From positions 1-41,897 of IMG/VR virus record IMGVR_UViG_3300007276_000098: a stretch of DNA of 41,897 nucleotides, one strand, 5' to 3'. The notes under the pieces were generated by a model, which searched no databases, was not told where the DNA came from, and was given only the letters and a program-made list of their open reading frames with translations. This document shows, piece after piece, positions 15,661 through 22,885 of the stretch. The DNA is from a virus. The translations under genes and the position numbers were made by a program. How positions within the stretch are numbered: position 1 is the stretch's first letter; each line of letters starts with the position of its first letter.

Positions 15661-17093
15661 GTAGAGTACGAAAGGAAGGTCGTCAATCGACCATGGCGGA
15701 TAGCCTTAAGTCCGCAACTAAGATGGCGTCTCAGAACTCTGATAGCGCTCTGGCTGCCCACAGCGAGGCCCTCGCGTTCCGAAAGAACATCTTTCAGACC
15801 GGTCTTTTTGAGGTAGACGTTAACCTCCGCCCGGTGTTTGGATCACGTATCCAGCTCCTGGGGGATGCGCACCACGGCAAGTCGCTACTGTCCAGCATTA
15901 TGATGGCGGCAGCGCACAAGACTTGCCGGCAGTGCATGACTCCTATTATTGACTTTATCCACGACTGGTCCGGCGAGGTCGTAACCACCTGTAAGTGTGG
16001 TGCCTGCGATCCTATGCGCGTGCTGCTGGTGGACAGTGAGAACTCGTTCGACCCTGCCTGGGCTAACACCTGGGGCGTTGACGTTGACCCTAACTTCAGT
16101 GCAGATTCTGAAGGTGTGGTCGAGGTCGCGGAGAACACGTTTGTCAGTGCCGATGCCCGCTTTGTTGTGGTCAGGGGCGCTGATGCCGAGCAGACTCGTA
16201 TTGTTACCGAGAACATGATTCGTGACGGTGCTGTTGACTTTGTGGTCATCGACTCGCTTGCTACCCTTGTGCCGAAGAGTCGGCGTGAGGGCAAGCAGAT
16301 GATCGGTGACCATGCAAAGGCAATCAGCCAGTTCACTACGGGTGTTGTCGGTGCTCAGGGTGAGGCGGCCAACCTGGACGGTGTAGCCCCTACTATCCTG
16401 ATGATCAACCAGAAGCGCGTCAACATTGGTGGCTTCTCTCCGGTCGGTACGCCTACCCAGGCGGCTGGCGGCATGGCCCTGAAGTACAACAACTCGATTA
16501 CGTGGGACCTCCGTACGGTCTACAACAACCGAGACTTCAAGATGGGCTACAAGTTCGGCGACTCAATCCTTACCGCTAAGAAGGACAAGGAGAGTGGTGC
16601 CACGAACAACAAGGCCGCGTACCGGTGCTACGTCGATAACTACGAGATTAAGGGTGTGCCTTACTTTGCAGGTGACACGGACGAGGGTAACAAGGTATAC
16701 GGATTCCTCAAGGAACTCGGTGGTCTGGACGACCGCTGGTTCCAGAAGAAAGGATCCAAGTATGTTATCCTCGGACGCGAGTTTACTAAGGTCTCCGAGA
16801 TTGCTGCATTCCTGGGACGTCGAGATGTGGGGCACCTGCTTCGCTTCCCGATCTTTGCCCAGAAGTTTCCGAAGACTCTACGTCAGCACCTTGGTGCAGA
16901 TAACTGGAACTACACCCCTTTCAAAGACGACCCTATCCTGGAGATGTATGAAGAAGCCGAAAAGCTCACTGGAGGCAATGTTCAATCGCGGACGCGGAAC
17001 AGCGAGCCAGTCATGCTCGGAAAGAAAGCTCCTGGAAGCGGTAAATCAAAAGCTGCCGAAGCCAAGGACATCGACAAACTACTCGACGAGTAA
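15657..17093 (+). CDS. RecA-like recombinase, 478 aa, with cysteine-cluster insertion
   Basis: The ATPase core shows Walker A GDAHHGKS (69-76), the catalytic-glutamate region LVDSENSFD (E128) and Walker B FVVIDS (195-200). Later segments QKRVNIGGF and GGMALKYNNS correspond to the RecA nucleotide-sensing and C-terminal core strands. RecA-family proteins form a filament on single-stranded DNA and drive strand exchange. Between Walker A and the glutamate region lies an insertion with C90-xx-C93 and C112-x-C114-xx-C117, probably a zinc site. About 150 residues follow the core. Translation may begin at ATG 15657, overlapping the previous stop, or at ATG 15693. Confidence 0.85.
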   Translation: MSRVRKEGRQSTMADSLKSATKMASQNSDSALAAHSEALAFRKNIFQTGLFEVDVNLRPVFGSRIQLLGDAHHGKSLLSSIMMAAAHKTCRQCMTPIIDFIHDWSGEVVTTCKCGACDPMRVLLVDSENSFDPAWANTWGVDVDPNFSADSEGVVEVAENTFVSADARFVVVRGADAEQTRIVTENMIRDGAVDFVVIDSLATLVPKSRREGKQMIGDHAKAISQFTTGVVGAQGEAANLDGVAPTILMINQKRVNIGGFSPVGTPTQAAGGMALKYNNSITWDLRTVYNNRDFKMGYKFGDSILTAKKDKESGATNNKAAYRCYVDNYEIKGVPYFAGDTDEGNKVYGFLKELGGLDDRWFQKKGSKYVILGREFTKVSEIAAFLGRRDVGHLLRFPIFAQKFPKTLRQHLGADNWNYTPFKDDPILEMYEEAEKLTGGNVQSRTRNSEPVMLGKKAPGSGKSKAAEAKDIDKLLDE

Positions 17094-17121
17094 TAACACG
17101 AACCGGACGCAGGGTGCCCAC

Positions 17122-17568
17122 ATGGAGCGCCTTGCGTCCCTGTATACCGGTATCGCTCAGACCCCCGGGTCCGGGTGTGGTAAGATTTTCAAGGGTGACC
17201 TCAACAGTGACAAATGGTTCATTGAGGTTAAGAGTACTAGGTCTAAGCGACTAACACTTGACAGTGGTTGGTGGTTTAAGTCCCTGGCTCAAGCCCGAGA
17301 GAAGTACAAGCCCAGTGTCGCACTAGTTATCGGTTGGACCACACGCAACAGCGAGTACACTGGTTCGCTTCAGTTTGCGCTAGTACAGAGCTACGAGGGA
17401 CCGGTCGAGTTTGAACTGGTTCTAAGAGGAAAAACCAAGGCGCTGCCTATGGACAAACTAACGTCCCTAGGTGACGATAAGATCGCAAAAATCACATTCA
17501 AAGATTCAAGCACGGCTTACATGATGCCGATGCGTCACTTTGAACTTAACTACATGGAGCAACAATGA
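17122..17568 (+). CDS. PD-(D/E)XK endonuclease, Hjc-type resolvase candidate, 148 aa
   Basis: The pattern G-SG-KIFKGDL followed by FIEVKST is the PD-(D/E)XK nuclease core: D26 as the first metal ligand, then E35-x-K37. Small phage proteins of this form are usually annotated as Holliday-junction resolvase-like or recombination endonucleases. A later helix (AQAREKYK) and strand (SVALVIGW) complete the fold. I selected ATG 17122 because the frame upstream lies inside the recA-like gene; only a weak purine stretch precedes it. A second resolvase-type gene (RuvC) occurs at 21.4 kb. Cleavage specificity cannot be read from sequence. Confidence 0.72.
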   Translation: MERLASLYTGIAQTPGSGCGKIFKGDLNSDKWFIEVKSTRSKRLTLDSGWWFKSLAQAREKYKPSVALVIGWTTRNSEYTGSLQFALVQSYEGPVEFELVLRGKTKALPMDKLTSLGDDKIAKITFKDSSTAYMMPMRHFELNYMEQQ

Positions 17569-17816
17569 ACCAGCCTCTTGAATCCCGATCGAAACAATTG
17601 GCATTTAGTGACTTCTCTGCCAGCTTTATTACCGAAGAAGGTAATAACGTTACCGTGCGGGCCCTGACGGGCCAGCGAGTGGTTAACGTAGAGTTCGGTC
17701 GGTTGAGCGGTACGGACGACGCAGTCGAGGTTAACCTTACGGTGCAGGAAGCATGCAGCCTCCGGTTTAAGCTGGGCAAGGCGCTTCGTATGGGCTTCGG
17801 GATGTACGCAGACTGA
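17565..17816 (+). CDS. Hypothetical protein, 83 aa
   Basis: A small unrecognised protein, beta-rich in the middle with a short amphipathic helix near the C-terminus. It begins in an ATGA overlap with the nuclease gene and its stop shares a base with the start of the dNMP kinase gene, so it is part of the same operon. No domain or motif is visible. Confidence 0.65.
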   Translation: MNQPLESRSKQLAFSDFSASFITEEGNNVTVRALTGQRVVNVEFGRLSGTDDAVEVNLTVQEACSLRFKLGKALRMGFGMYAD

Positions 17817-18388
17817 TGGACAGTAACATCGTAATCGGCCTCGTGGGTTATCCCCGCGTAGGTAAGGACGAGCTGGGCGCTGCCTTGGTAAAGCATCACG
17901 GCTTTACTCGGGTGGCGTTTGGTGACCCCATCAAGCAACTTCTCATCAAGAGCGACCCTGCCTACCAGGGCTCGCTTGCGGTTCTGGAGGAGCACAAAGC
18001 AATGGGTGTAGACAACGACCCCCTCATGACACGCCAGAAGCTTCAGGGCCTGGGCCAGTCGATCAGAGACATTGACTCTGACTTCTGGATCAAGGCAGCC
18101 CTGAGCTTCGGCAACATCCCTGAGGAGGGCCCGATTGTCTTCACCGATATCCGCTACCCGAACGAATACGAGTTCGTCCTAGACAGTCCGGACATGCCGG
18201 GCGCCAGGGGCGACGCACGCATCATCGGGCTGCACCGTCCGGGGCATGGTCCTATCAATGACCACCCCTCTGAAATATTCACAGGTAAGCTCTTAGCCGA
18301 GACCGACCTACACGTACCAAACATCGGAACTATTGAAGAGCTTGCGGCGTCTGCCGTAAGTCTTATCCAATCATGCTATACCAACTAG
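17816..18388 (+). CDS. Deoxynucleoside monophosphate kinase, 190 aa
   Basis: This P-loop kinase would convert dNMPs to dNDPs to supply replication. It shows GYPRVGKD near the N-terminus, the substrate-lid region VAFGDPIKQLL and the segment FTDIRYPNE, an arrangement typical of phage dNMP kinases related to T4 gp1. Length is normal for the smaller members. It works with the RNR in the same operon to provide DNA precursors from degraded host DNA. Its end overlaps the next small gene by 16 bases. Confidence 0.85.
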   Translation: MDSNIVIGLVGYPRVGKDELGAALVKHHGFTRVAFGDPIKQLLIKSDPAYQGSLAVLEEHKAMGVDNDPLMTRQKLQGLGQSIRDIDSDFWIKAALSFGNIPEEGPIVFTDIRYPNEYEFVLDSPDMPGARGDARIIGLHRPGHGPINDHPSEIFTGKLLAETDLHVPNIGTIEELAASAVSLIQSCYTN

Positions 18389-18591
18389 CCCTAGACCTAA
18401 CGGAAATGGGTATCTGCACCACCAACCTCCGAGCCCTAGGCAACGGGGATGTTCGTATGCAGGTAACCCAAGGACCTCACGGGCCCTCCGAGGTTAAGTT
18501 CACGACCAAGAAAGATATGGATCGTGCTGACCTCATCATCGCGGCCTCTGAGGCGTACTATGCTGGAAAACATAACAAAACTACTGATTGA
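18373..18591 (+). CDS. Hypothetical protein, 72 aa
   Basis: A small unrecognised protein. It overlaps the kinase gene by 16 bases at its start and the Cas4-like gene by 32 bases at its end, in different frames. No ribosome binding site stands out, so translation probably depends on coupling. There are two cysteine-free helical stretches at the ends and a short beta-rich centre; no motif is recognised. Confidence 0.55.
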   Translation: MLYQLALDLTEMGICTTNLRALGNGDVRMQVTQGPHGPSEVKFTTKKDMDRADLIIAASEAYYAGKHNKTTD

Positions 18592-19585
18592 AACTAGTGA
18601 GGCTCTGACCTTCAAAACGTCGGAGGGTTCACTAGTAATTGACGCTGTCGAGGCAGCACTGTCTGCAGCCGAGGCCAAGGGGTACGTAAGTAAACGATTC
18701 TCCCCTAGCGGCTACGTCTGTGCGCGGTGGAAAGCTCACCAGCGACTGAATGACTTTGAGCCTACTCAGGCACCTAACCCCGTCGAGACCTTGCGTCTCT
18801 TCAAGGCAGGGACGGGAGCGCACGAGGTTCTGCAGCAGCAGGTCCTCGGCCTTACGGATAACTTCTACGGTAAATGGGTGTGCGCCTCTTGCGGCACTGT
18901 GGTCGAGAACTCCATGAAGCCTCGTCAGGTGTGCAACGGCACCCGGCAGGCCCTGGACATCCTCGGCAACCCTGAGCGTGTAGAAGAATGCATGGATGTC
19001 CTCCGGAGGGAGGATGTGAAGTGGATCTACAAGGAGCGTTACGTATACTCCAACCCCCTGGATGATGACAAGTATGCCATCGCAGGGTTCGTTGATGGTA
19101 TCTGGGTAAAGGACGGTAAGTGGTATGTTCTCGAGGTGAAGAGTGCGGCGACTATGATGTTCAACGCGCAGTACCGTACCAAGCACCCGGAACTTGAGAA
19201 TCACTTCGTTCTGAAGCCTACCCAATCCCGCTATCCCTTAGGTAATCACGTTGCCCAGGGAATGGTGTACGCAAAGATGCTCATCGACGAGGCTGAGTCC
19301 GGCGATCTCCCGCTGGACCCGGACGCCTTCGGTGGAGTCATCCTGCTGTATGTAAACCGTGAGACCTTCGACCTGAAGGAGTATCATATTGAGTACAGCC
19401 CGGCGTCCTACGCCGAACTTCAGCGGCTGGCCGAGGCCACTATGTCCGCCGTTGACGCCGGTAACGCTATGCTTGCTCCGCCCAAGTGTACCAGTGCTAA
19501 CAGTATGTTGGCCAAGCGTTGCCCCCTTAAAGACACCTGTTTCCCCAAGAAGCCTAAGAAGGCTAAGAAAAAGAAAGATGACTGA
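18560..19585 (+). CDS. Cas4/RecB-like PD-(D/E)XK nuclease with iron-sulfur cysteines, 341 aa
   Basis: The nuclease motifs appear in order: C54 in the first helix region, H88 (GTGAHEV), D179 (GFVDG), E192-V-K194 and the QGMVYAK helix that matches the QxxxY motif. Three cysteines near the C-terminus (C310, C321, C327) together with C54 match the four-cysteine iron-sulfur site of Cas4 and AddB-type nucleases. Unusually, C108, C111 and C125 lie in an insertion that could bind zinc. The enzyme is expected to resect DNA ends. No CRISPR array or cas1/cas2 is present, so a replication and recombination role is likely. A basic lysine-rich tail ends the protein. Confidence 0.82.
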   Translation: MLENITKLLIETSEALTFKTSEGSLVIDAVEAALSAAEAKGYVSKRFSPSGYVCARWKAHQRLNDFEPTQAPNPVETLRLFKAGTGAHEVLQQQVLGLTDNFYGKWVCASCGTVVENSMKPRQVCNGTRQALDILGNPERVEECMDVLRREDVKWIYKERYVYSNPLDDDKYAIAGFVDGIWVKDGKWYVLEVKSAATMMFNAQYRTKHPELENHFVLKPTQSRYPLGNHVAQGMVYAKMLIDEAESGDLPLDPDAFGGVILLYVNRETFDLKEYHIEYSPASYAELQRLAEATMSAVDAGNAMLAPPKCTSANSMLAKRCPLKDTCFPKKPKKAKKKKDD

Positions 19586-20942
19586 CACTGACAACGACAC
19601 GAGCCTCTTCGGTACTGAGGGTCACTCCGAGGAGACCCTGCGCATGCGCCAGGAGCTCATTAACGCCGGCCGGTCCATCCGGGCCAATGAAGAGGTTGCG
19701 TTCGACACGGACCTCGACACGGCGTCTGCTGAAGTCCTGGCGACTCAGCTGGCGTCCCAGAAGGATATGGGAGAGGCTCAGCTCTCCTACGCACTACACG
19801 TACTGAAGGAGAACAAGGCGTGGATTGACCACGGCTTTGAGACCTTCCAGGATTACGTCGAGACGAAGATTCAGATCAGCGCACCCAAGGCTTCGGCCCT
19901 GGCGACTCGCTGGGAGAACTTCATTGGCGTCGGGCTTAGCTCGGCGGCTCTCGGCGGTGAGGCCCCGGTGTCCTGGAGCAAGTTCGGTGAGCTTGTCCCG
20001 GGCATCAAGGCAGGCGTCATTGATGACGCTAACATTGACATGTGGCTTCCGCTGGTTGCCTCTACGGGCGAGCACGCCTTGACTAACAAAGGCATCAGTA
20101 TGCTCGTCAAGAACGACATCGCTGCTGCTGACGTGGAAGAGGATCCCGACCAGATGCAGAACCTTACGATTCGGCTGTCGGCTGATGATAAGGCGAACGT
20201 CCTGAACTACATCAACACGCTTGAGCAGGCCACTGGTATGCTCTCGGGTGGTGAGGTTATTCGGATGGCCCTAGAAGCAAAAATCACCGAGATCGCTGAG
20301 GACACCGAGGACGTTCGTAAGAACTACGGTCTCCGGCGCTTCAAGGAGATTGCTGAGCGTATGGTCGAGGGTATCCAGGTGATCTTCCTGGCTAGCCCTG
20401 AGTCTGGCTACACTGAGGAGTCGATCGGGGTTGTCCCGTTCACCCAGGTGTTCCAGCGTCAGGACGACCCTACTCAGTTCACCCTGGCGGCTTCCCTTGA
20501 GGAGGCTGCAGATGCTTTGGGCGGCGCGGTGACGGGCTTTGATATCTCTGTGGCCTCCCCGCCGCAGGCTGAGGAGTTCGTCGTAGAGGCGGCCACTGAG
20601 GACGAGGTGGAGCCCCTGAACCCTGAGGATACGGAGGAGCCGAACCCGGACGACATGGAGTTCCTAGAGGAGGTTGCTGATGACTTCGAGTCGGACGACG
20701 ACACCGAGTGGGGCGACGTGGACGACAACGACGACGACGTGGACTACGAGGCTATGGGTACGTCCGAGATCAAGACGATCGTCAAGGACCTTATGGGTGA
20801 GCTGATTGACGCTGGCGTGACCACCGCTGAGGCTACTAAGGAGAAGTGCCAGGAACTCAAGGCCGAGCTTCTGGATACTCGCGAAACGGCAATCGCGCTC
20901 TGCAAATATCTGAATAAACTTGCGGCAGACGCGAAAGTCTGA
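19578..20942 (+). CDS. Hypothetical acidic protein with helical DNA-binding-like region, 454 aa
   Basis: I do not recognise the family. Residues about 65-115 contain a helix series (GFETFQDYVETKIQIS) that resembles helix-turn-helix modules in phage and plasmid regulators. Residues about 200-330 are helical. Residues about 340-395 form a highly acidic, disordered stretch dominated by Asp and Glu, followed by a final helical segment. I chose ATG 19578, which overlaps the nuclease stop by 8 bases, rather than longer starts inside that gene. The gene ends the main replication operon, just before a promoter and a stable hairpin. A regulatory or scaffold role is conceivable but unproven. Confidence 0.72.
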   Translation: MTDTDNDTSLFGTEGHSEETLRMRQELINAGRSIRANEEVAFDTDLDTASAEVLATQLASQKDMGEAQLSYALHVLKENKAWIDHGFETFQDYVETKIQISAPKASALATRWENFIGVGLSSAALGGEAPVSWSKFGELVPGIKAGVIDDANIDMWLPLVASTGEHALTNKGISMLVKNDIAAADVEEDPDQMQNLTIRLSADDKANVLNYINTLEQATGMLSGGEVIRMALEAKITEIAEDTEDVRKNYGLRRFKEIAERMVEGIQVIFLASPESGYTEESIGVVPFTQVFQRQDDPTQFTLAASLEEAADALGGAVTGFDISVASPPQAEEFVVEAATEDEVEPLNPEDTEEPNPDDMEFLEEVADDFESDDDTEWGDVDDNDDDVDYEAMGTSEIKTIVKDLMGELIDAGVTTAEATKEKCQELKAELLDTRETAIALCKYLNKLAADAKV

Positions 20943-20948
20943 TATACT
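20920..20948 (+). promoter_or_regulatory. sigma70-like promoter for the RuvC-sigma block
   Basis: TTGCGG (20,920-20,925) and TATACT (20,943-20,948) are spaced by 17 bases. The -10 element is one base from consensus; the -35 is weaker. The predicted start would fall at about 20,955, inside the UUCG hairpin that follows, so this would put part of the hairpin at the 5' end of the new transcript. Confidence 0.45.
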
Positions 20949-20950
20949 TT

Positions 20951-20974
20951 GGGCAGTCCCTTCGGGGGCTGCCC
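20951..20974 (+). terminator. UUCG-capped hairpin after the replication operon
   Basis: A perfect 10-bp stem (20,951-20,960 with 20,965-20,974, one G-U pair) is capped by C(UUCG)G. It is followed by CCCCTCTTTCCTTTTA, a pyrimidine-rich tract that makes termination plausible. Its design matches the hairpin at 6,799, including the position of the G-U pair. Confidence 0.7.
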
Positions 20975-20994
20975 CCCCTCTTTCCTTTTAGACT

Positions 20995-21399
20995 ATGACT
21001 GAAGCGACAGAACAACTACCTGAAGGTTGGACATTCATTGTCAACAGCCTCACTGTATCAGCAGGAGACAGCTACGCTACCGGGTGGTTTGTGTACTACA
21101 AGATGCTTGTGGGCGGCGAGGACCGTTCAGAGGAGACCTTGGATATGGAGTACCTGACCCCGTTCAATACGCCTACTCGACTTAACATCCCCCGTAAGCT
21201 GTTTGGTTCTGAGAACTCAACAGTTGACCTAGAGCTTGGGCCTAAGGAGCTGTACGCAGGGCTTAAGTCTCTGTTCGCCCTTGGCTACGGTAGCATCCCC
21301 AAAGCTCGCACGGACATCCCGATGCATAACATCCCCCCGTCTCGCCGAGACGCTATCAACAAAGCCCAGCGCCCCTGGGAGAAGAACAACCCATGGTAA
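20995..21399 (+). CDS. Hypothetical protein, 134 aa
   Basis: This unrecognised protein is beta-rich in its first half, has acidic patches and ends in a Pro/Arg/Lys-rich tail. It is the first gene after the UUCG hairpin and overlaps the RuvC start by 7 bases, so it is co-translated with the resolvase. No Cys, membrane or catalytic motif is seen. Confidence 0.65.
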   Translation: MTEATEQLPEGWTFIVNSLTVSAGDSYATGWFVYYKMLVGGEDRSEETLDMEYLTPFNTPTRLNIPRKLFGSENSTVDLELGPKELYAGLKSLFALGYGSIPKARTDIPMHNIPPSRRDAINKAQRPWEKNNPW

Positions 21400-21899
21400 C
21401 AATCTTCGCAGTAGACTGCGCTACAGTTAAGAGTGGCTACGGCCTTATTGAGGCTGGTGAGGGTGAGGTCAAGCTCCTGGAGTTCGGTCTTATCAAAGCT
21501 AAGGGTGAGATGCATGATCGCCTCTACCAACTACACACGCAGATCCTGAAGAAGGTTACAGAGTTCAAGCCCGACATCGTGGCGTTTGAGGACCTGAAGT
21601 TCAACAGGCACACGAAGAACCTGACCAGTATGACTAAGGTAGCCTACGGCATTGGTGCCGTTCAGATGGCGTACTCTGCTGCGGGCTACAGAGAGATCGA
21701 GTGTCTAACCGCCAACCAGGTCCGTAAGATCTGGGGAGTTACGCAGAAGAAGGCCGCACTCCGTGCGGCTATCAATAAGAAGTATGCTAAGGTCATTAAC
21801 GACAAAGGCCGCCCGGACGGGTTCAAGACAGCTGATGAGGACATCACGGATGCCATCGGGCTGGCTGTCGCCGTGTGGGTATCATCCCAACAGAAGTAA
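21393..21899 (+). CDS. RuvC-like Holliday junction resolvase, 168 aa
   Basis: The protein has the RNase H-like fold of RuvC, with the four acidic metal ligands in expected places: D8 in FAVDCA, E66 in VAFEDL, and D150 and D153 in the C-terminal EDITDAIGLA helix. Length matches RuvC (about 170 residues). It would cut four-way junctions produced by recombination-dependent replication so that concatemers can be packaged by terminase. It is encoded away from the PD-(D/E)XK nuclease of the main operon and directly upstream of a zinc-ribbon gene. Confidence 0.88.
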   Translation: MVTIFAVDCATVKSGYGLIEAGEGEVKLLEFGLIKAKGEMHDRLYQLHTQILKKVTEFKPDIVAFEDLKFNRHTKNLTSMTKVAYGIGAVQMAYSAAGYREIECLTANQVRKIWGVTQKKAALRAAINKKYAKVINDKGRPDGFKTADEDITDAIGLAVAVWVSSQQK

Positions 21900-21901
21900 C
21901 T

Positions 21902-22063
21902 ATGCTAGAGAAATACGGAACGCCCCGATGTGAGGGTTGCGACTCCTGCGACCTTACCGTCAAGCAAGAGAACCACGAGAAGACCGCTGAGCTTGAGAAG
22001 ACAGGCCAGGTCAAGTACGAGTGCAAAGACTGTGGAAAGACGTGTACTAAGCCTGCATTCTGA
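21902..22063 (+). CDS. Small zinc-ribbon protein, 53 aa
   Basis: Two cysteine pairs (CEGCDSC near residue 10 and CKDCGKTC near residue 41) are separated by a charged helix-forming linker, the arrangement of a zinc ribbon. It starts 2 bases after the ruvC stop. A GTG at 21,875 would extend it by 9 residues. Small zinc ribbons in phages often bind nucleic acid or RNA polymerase; which applies here cannot be told. Confidence 0.65.
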   Translation: MLEKYGTPRCEGCDSCDLTVKQENHEKTAELEKTGQVKYECKDCGKTCTKPAF

Positions 22064-22115
22064 GGCAATCACTGCTCCGCATAGGGCAGGCTCCGGAGTT
22101 AAGAAGGAGCTTGAC

Positions 22116-22577
22116 ATGTCCGACCGCATTGTCGATAAGATTAAGTCTATCGGCAAAGCGGCGGACAGACCCTACCACGTTATTTTTAGCTTCTGTCTAC
22201 GGCATGCCTTATTCATTGGCGCCTACAAAGCTATAAGTATCCTCCCCGTACTAAACAAACAGAACACTAAGACCCTAGGCCTTCGGCTTCCCCGTAAGAC
22301 ATTACGTGAGTTGTCCGAGCTTGCCTGGGACCAACAATCCTCGATACCCGTCCTTTGCGACTACCTGCTTGGGTACTCCCTTGCCGCTAAGTCAATTGAA
22401 GCGTGGGTCCAGTTCTTTCAGAATGGAGAAGATGTTATCTTCGACTTCTGGATGTACATACACCTTAAAACAGAATGTCAGATTTCAAACCGATCCTGCC
22501 TGGAACCCCCGAATACCACGATGCTATCAAACAAGCTTCAAATATTCGTCCCGCCCCCGAAACCGCCCTTGCCGTAG
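22116..22577 (+). CDS. Hypothetical protein, 153 aa, with probable read-through extension
   Basis: The start has a strong ribosome binding site (AAGAAGGAG, 22,101-22,109). The first 120 residues are helical and look like a normal protein, with a Phe/Trp-rich segment. The last 33 residues are Pro- and Ser-rich, low in quality and run in another frame across the start of the next gene for 103 bases. If the TGT at 22,476-22,478 were TGA, the gene would end in the usual ATGA overlap with the next start, so the extension is probably the result of a lost stop codon or an error in the sequence. Function unknown. Confidence 0.6.
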   Translation: MSDRIVDKIKSIGKAADRPYHVIFSFCLRHALFIGAYKAISILPVLNKQNTKTLGLRLPRKTLRELSELAWDQQSSIPVLCDYLLGYSLAAKSIEAWVQFFQNGEDVIFDFWMYIHLKTECQISNRSCLEPPNTTMLSNKLQIFVPPPKPPLP

Positions 22578-22885
22578 AGTACGTCAAGGTACCACTAGGC
22601 GATACCCGATGCGTCCTAGAGCACACGGCACTTACTGAGTCGGATAAGACTAGTAAGCTTGTGTTTCTGTTCAAGATGGCGTCTATGCCTGTCATGACTC
22701 AGCTCAGTTCTAAGCTGCGTCAGATCACAGAGCAGCTTAACATTGATGGCTCTGCTGCCGAGGCTGGAGTGAGCCCCTTGTCTAAGAAGCAGTTCGACTT
22801 CGTCCTCTTTGGTATCCCGACCTTCCGGGCTGAAGAGATTCGCGGCTACATCCTCCGCGAAGTACAGGAGCTCTTCCGTGGTTGA
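22475..22885 (+). CDS. Hypothetical protein, 136 aa
   Basis: This unrecognised protein has a disordered Pro/Ala-rich N-terminus of about 35 residues and a helical C-terminal two thirds. It overlaps the upstream gene by 103 bases and the sigma factor start by 8 bases. No ribosome binding site precedes its ATG, so it probably relies on coupling. Its place directly before the sigma factor might mean a regulatory partner (for example an anti-sigma or co-activator), but that is a guess from position only. Confidence 0.65.
   Translation: MSDFKPILPGTPEYHDAIKQASNIRPAPETALAVEYVKVPLGDTRCVLEHTALTESDKTSKLVFLFKMASMPVMTQLSSKLRQITEQLNIDGSAAEAGVSPLSKKQFDFVLFGIPTFRAEEIRGYILREVQELFRG

Noticed and set aside
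16594-17121. N-terminal extension of the PD-(D/E)XK nuclease
   Set aside because: It lies entirely inside the RecA-like gene in another frame, and its Arg/Thr/Ser-rich translation is typical of a shadow frame.
18560-19585. CRISPR-Cas locus suggested by the Cas4-like gene
   Set aside because: No direct repeats with regular spacers and no cas1, cas2 or effector gene are present; Cas4-like nucleases are common in phage replication modules.
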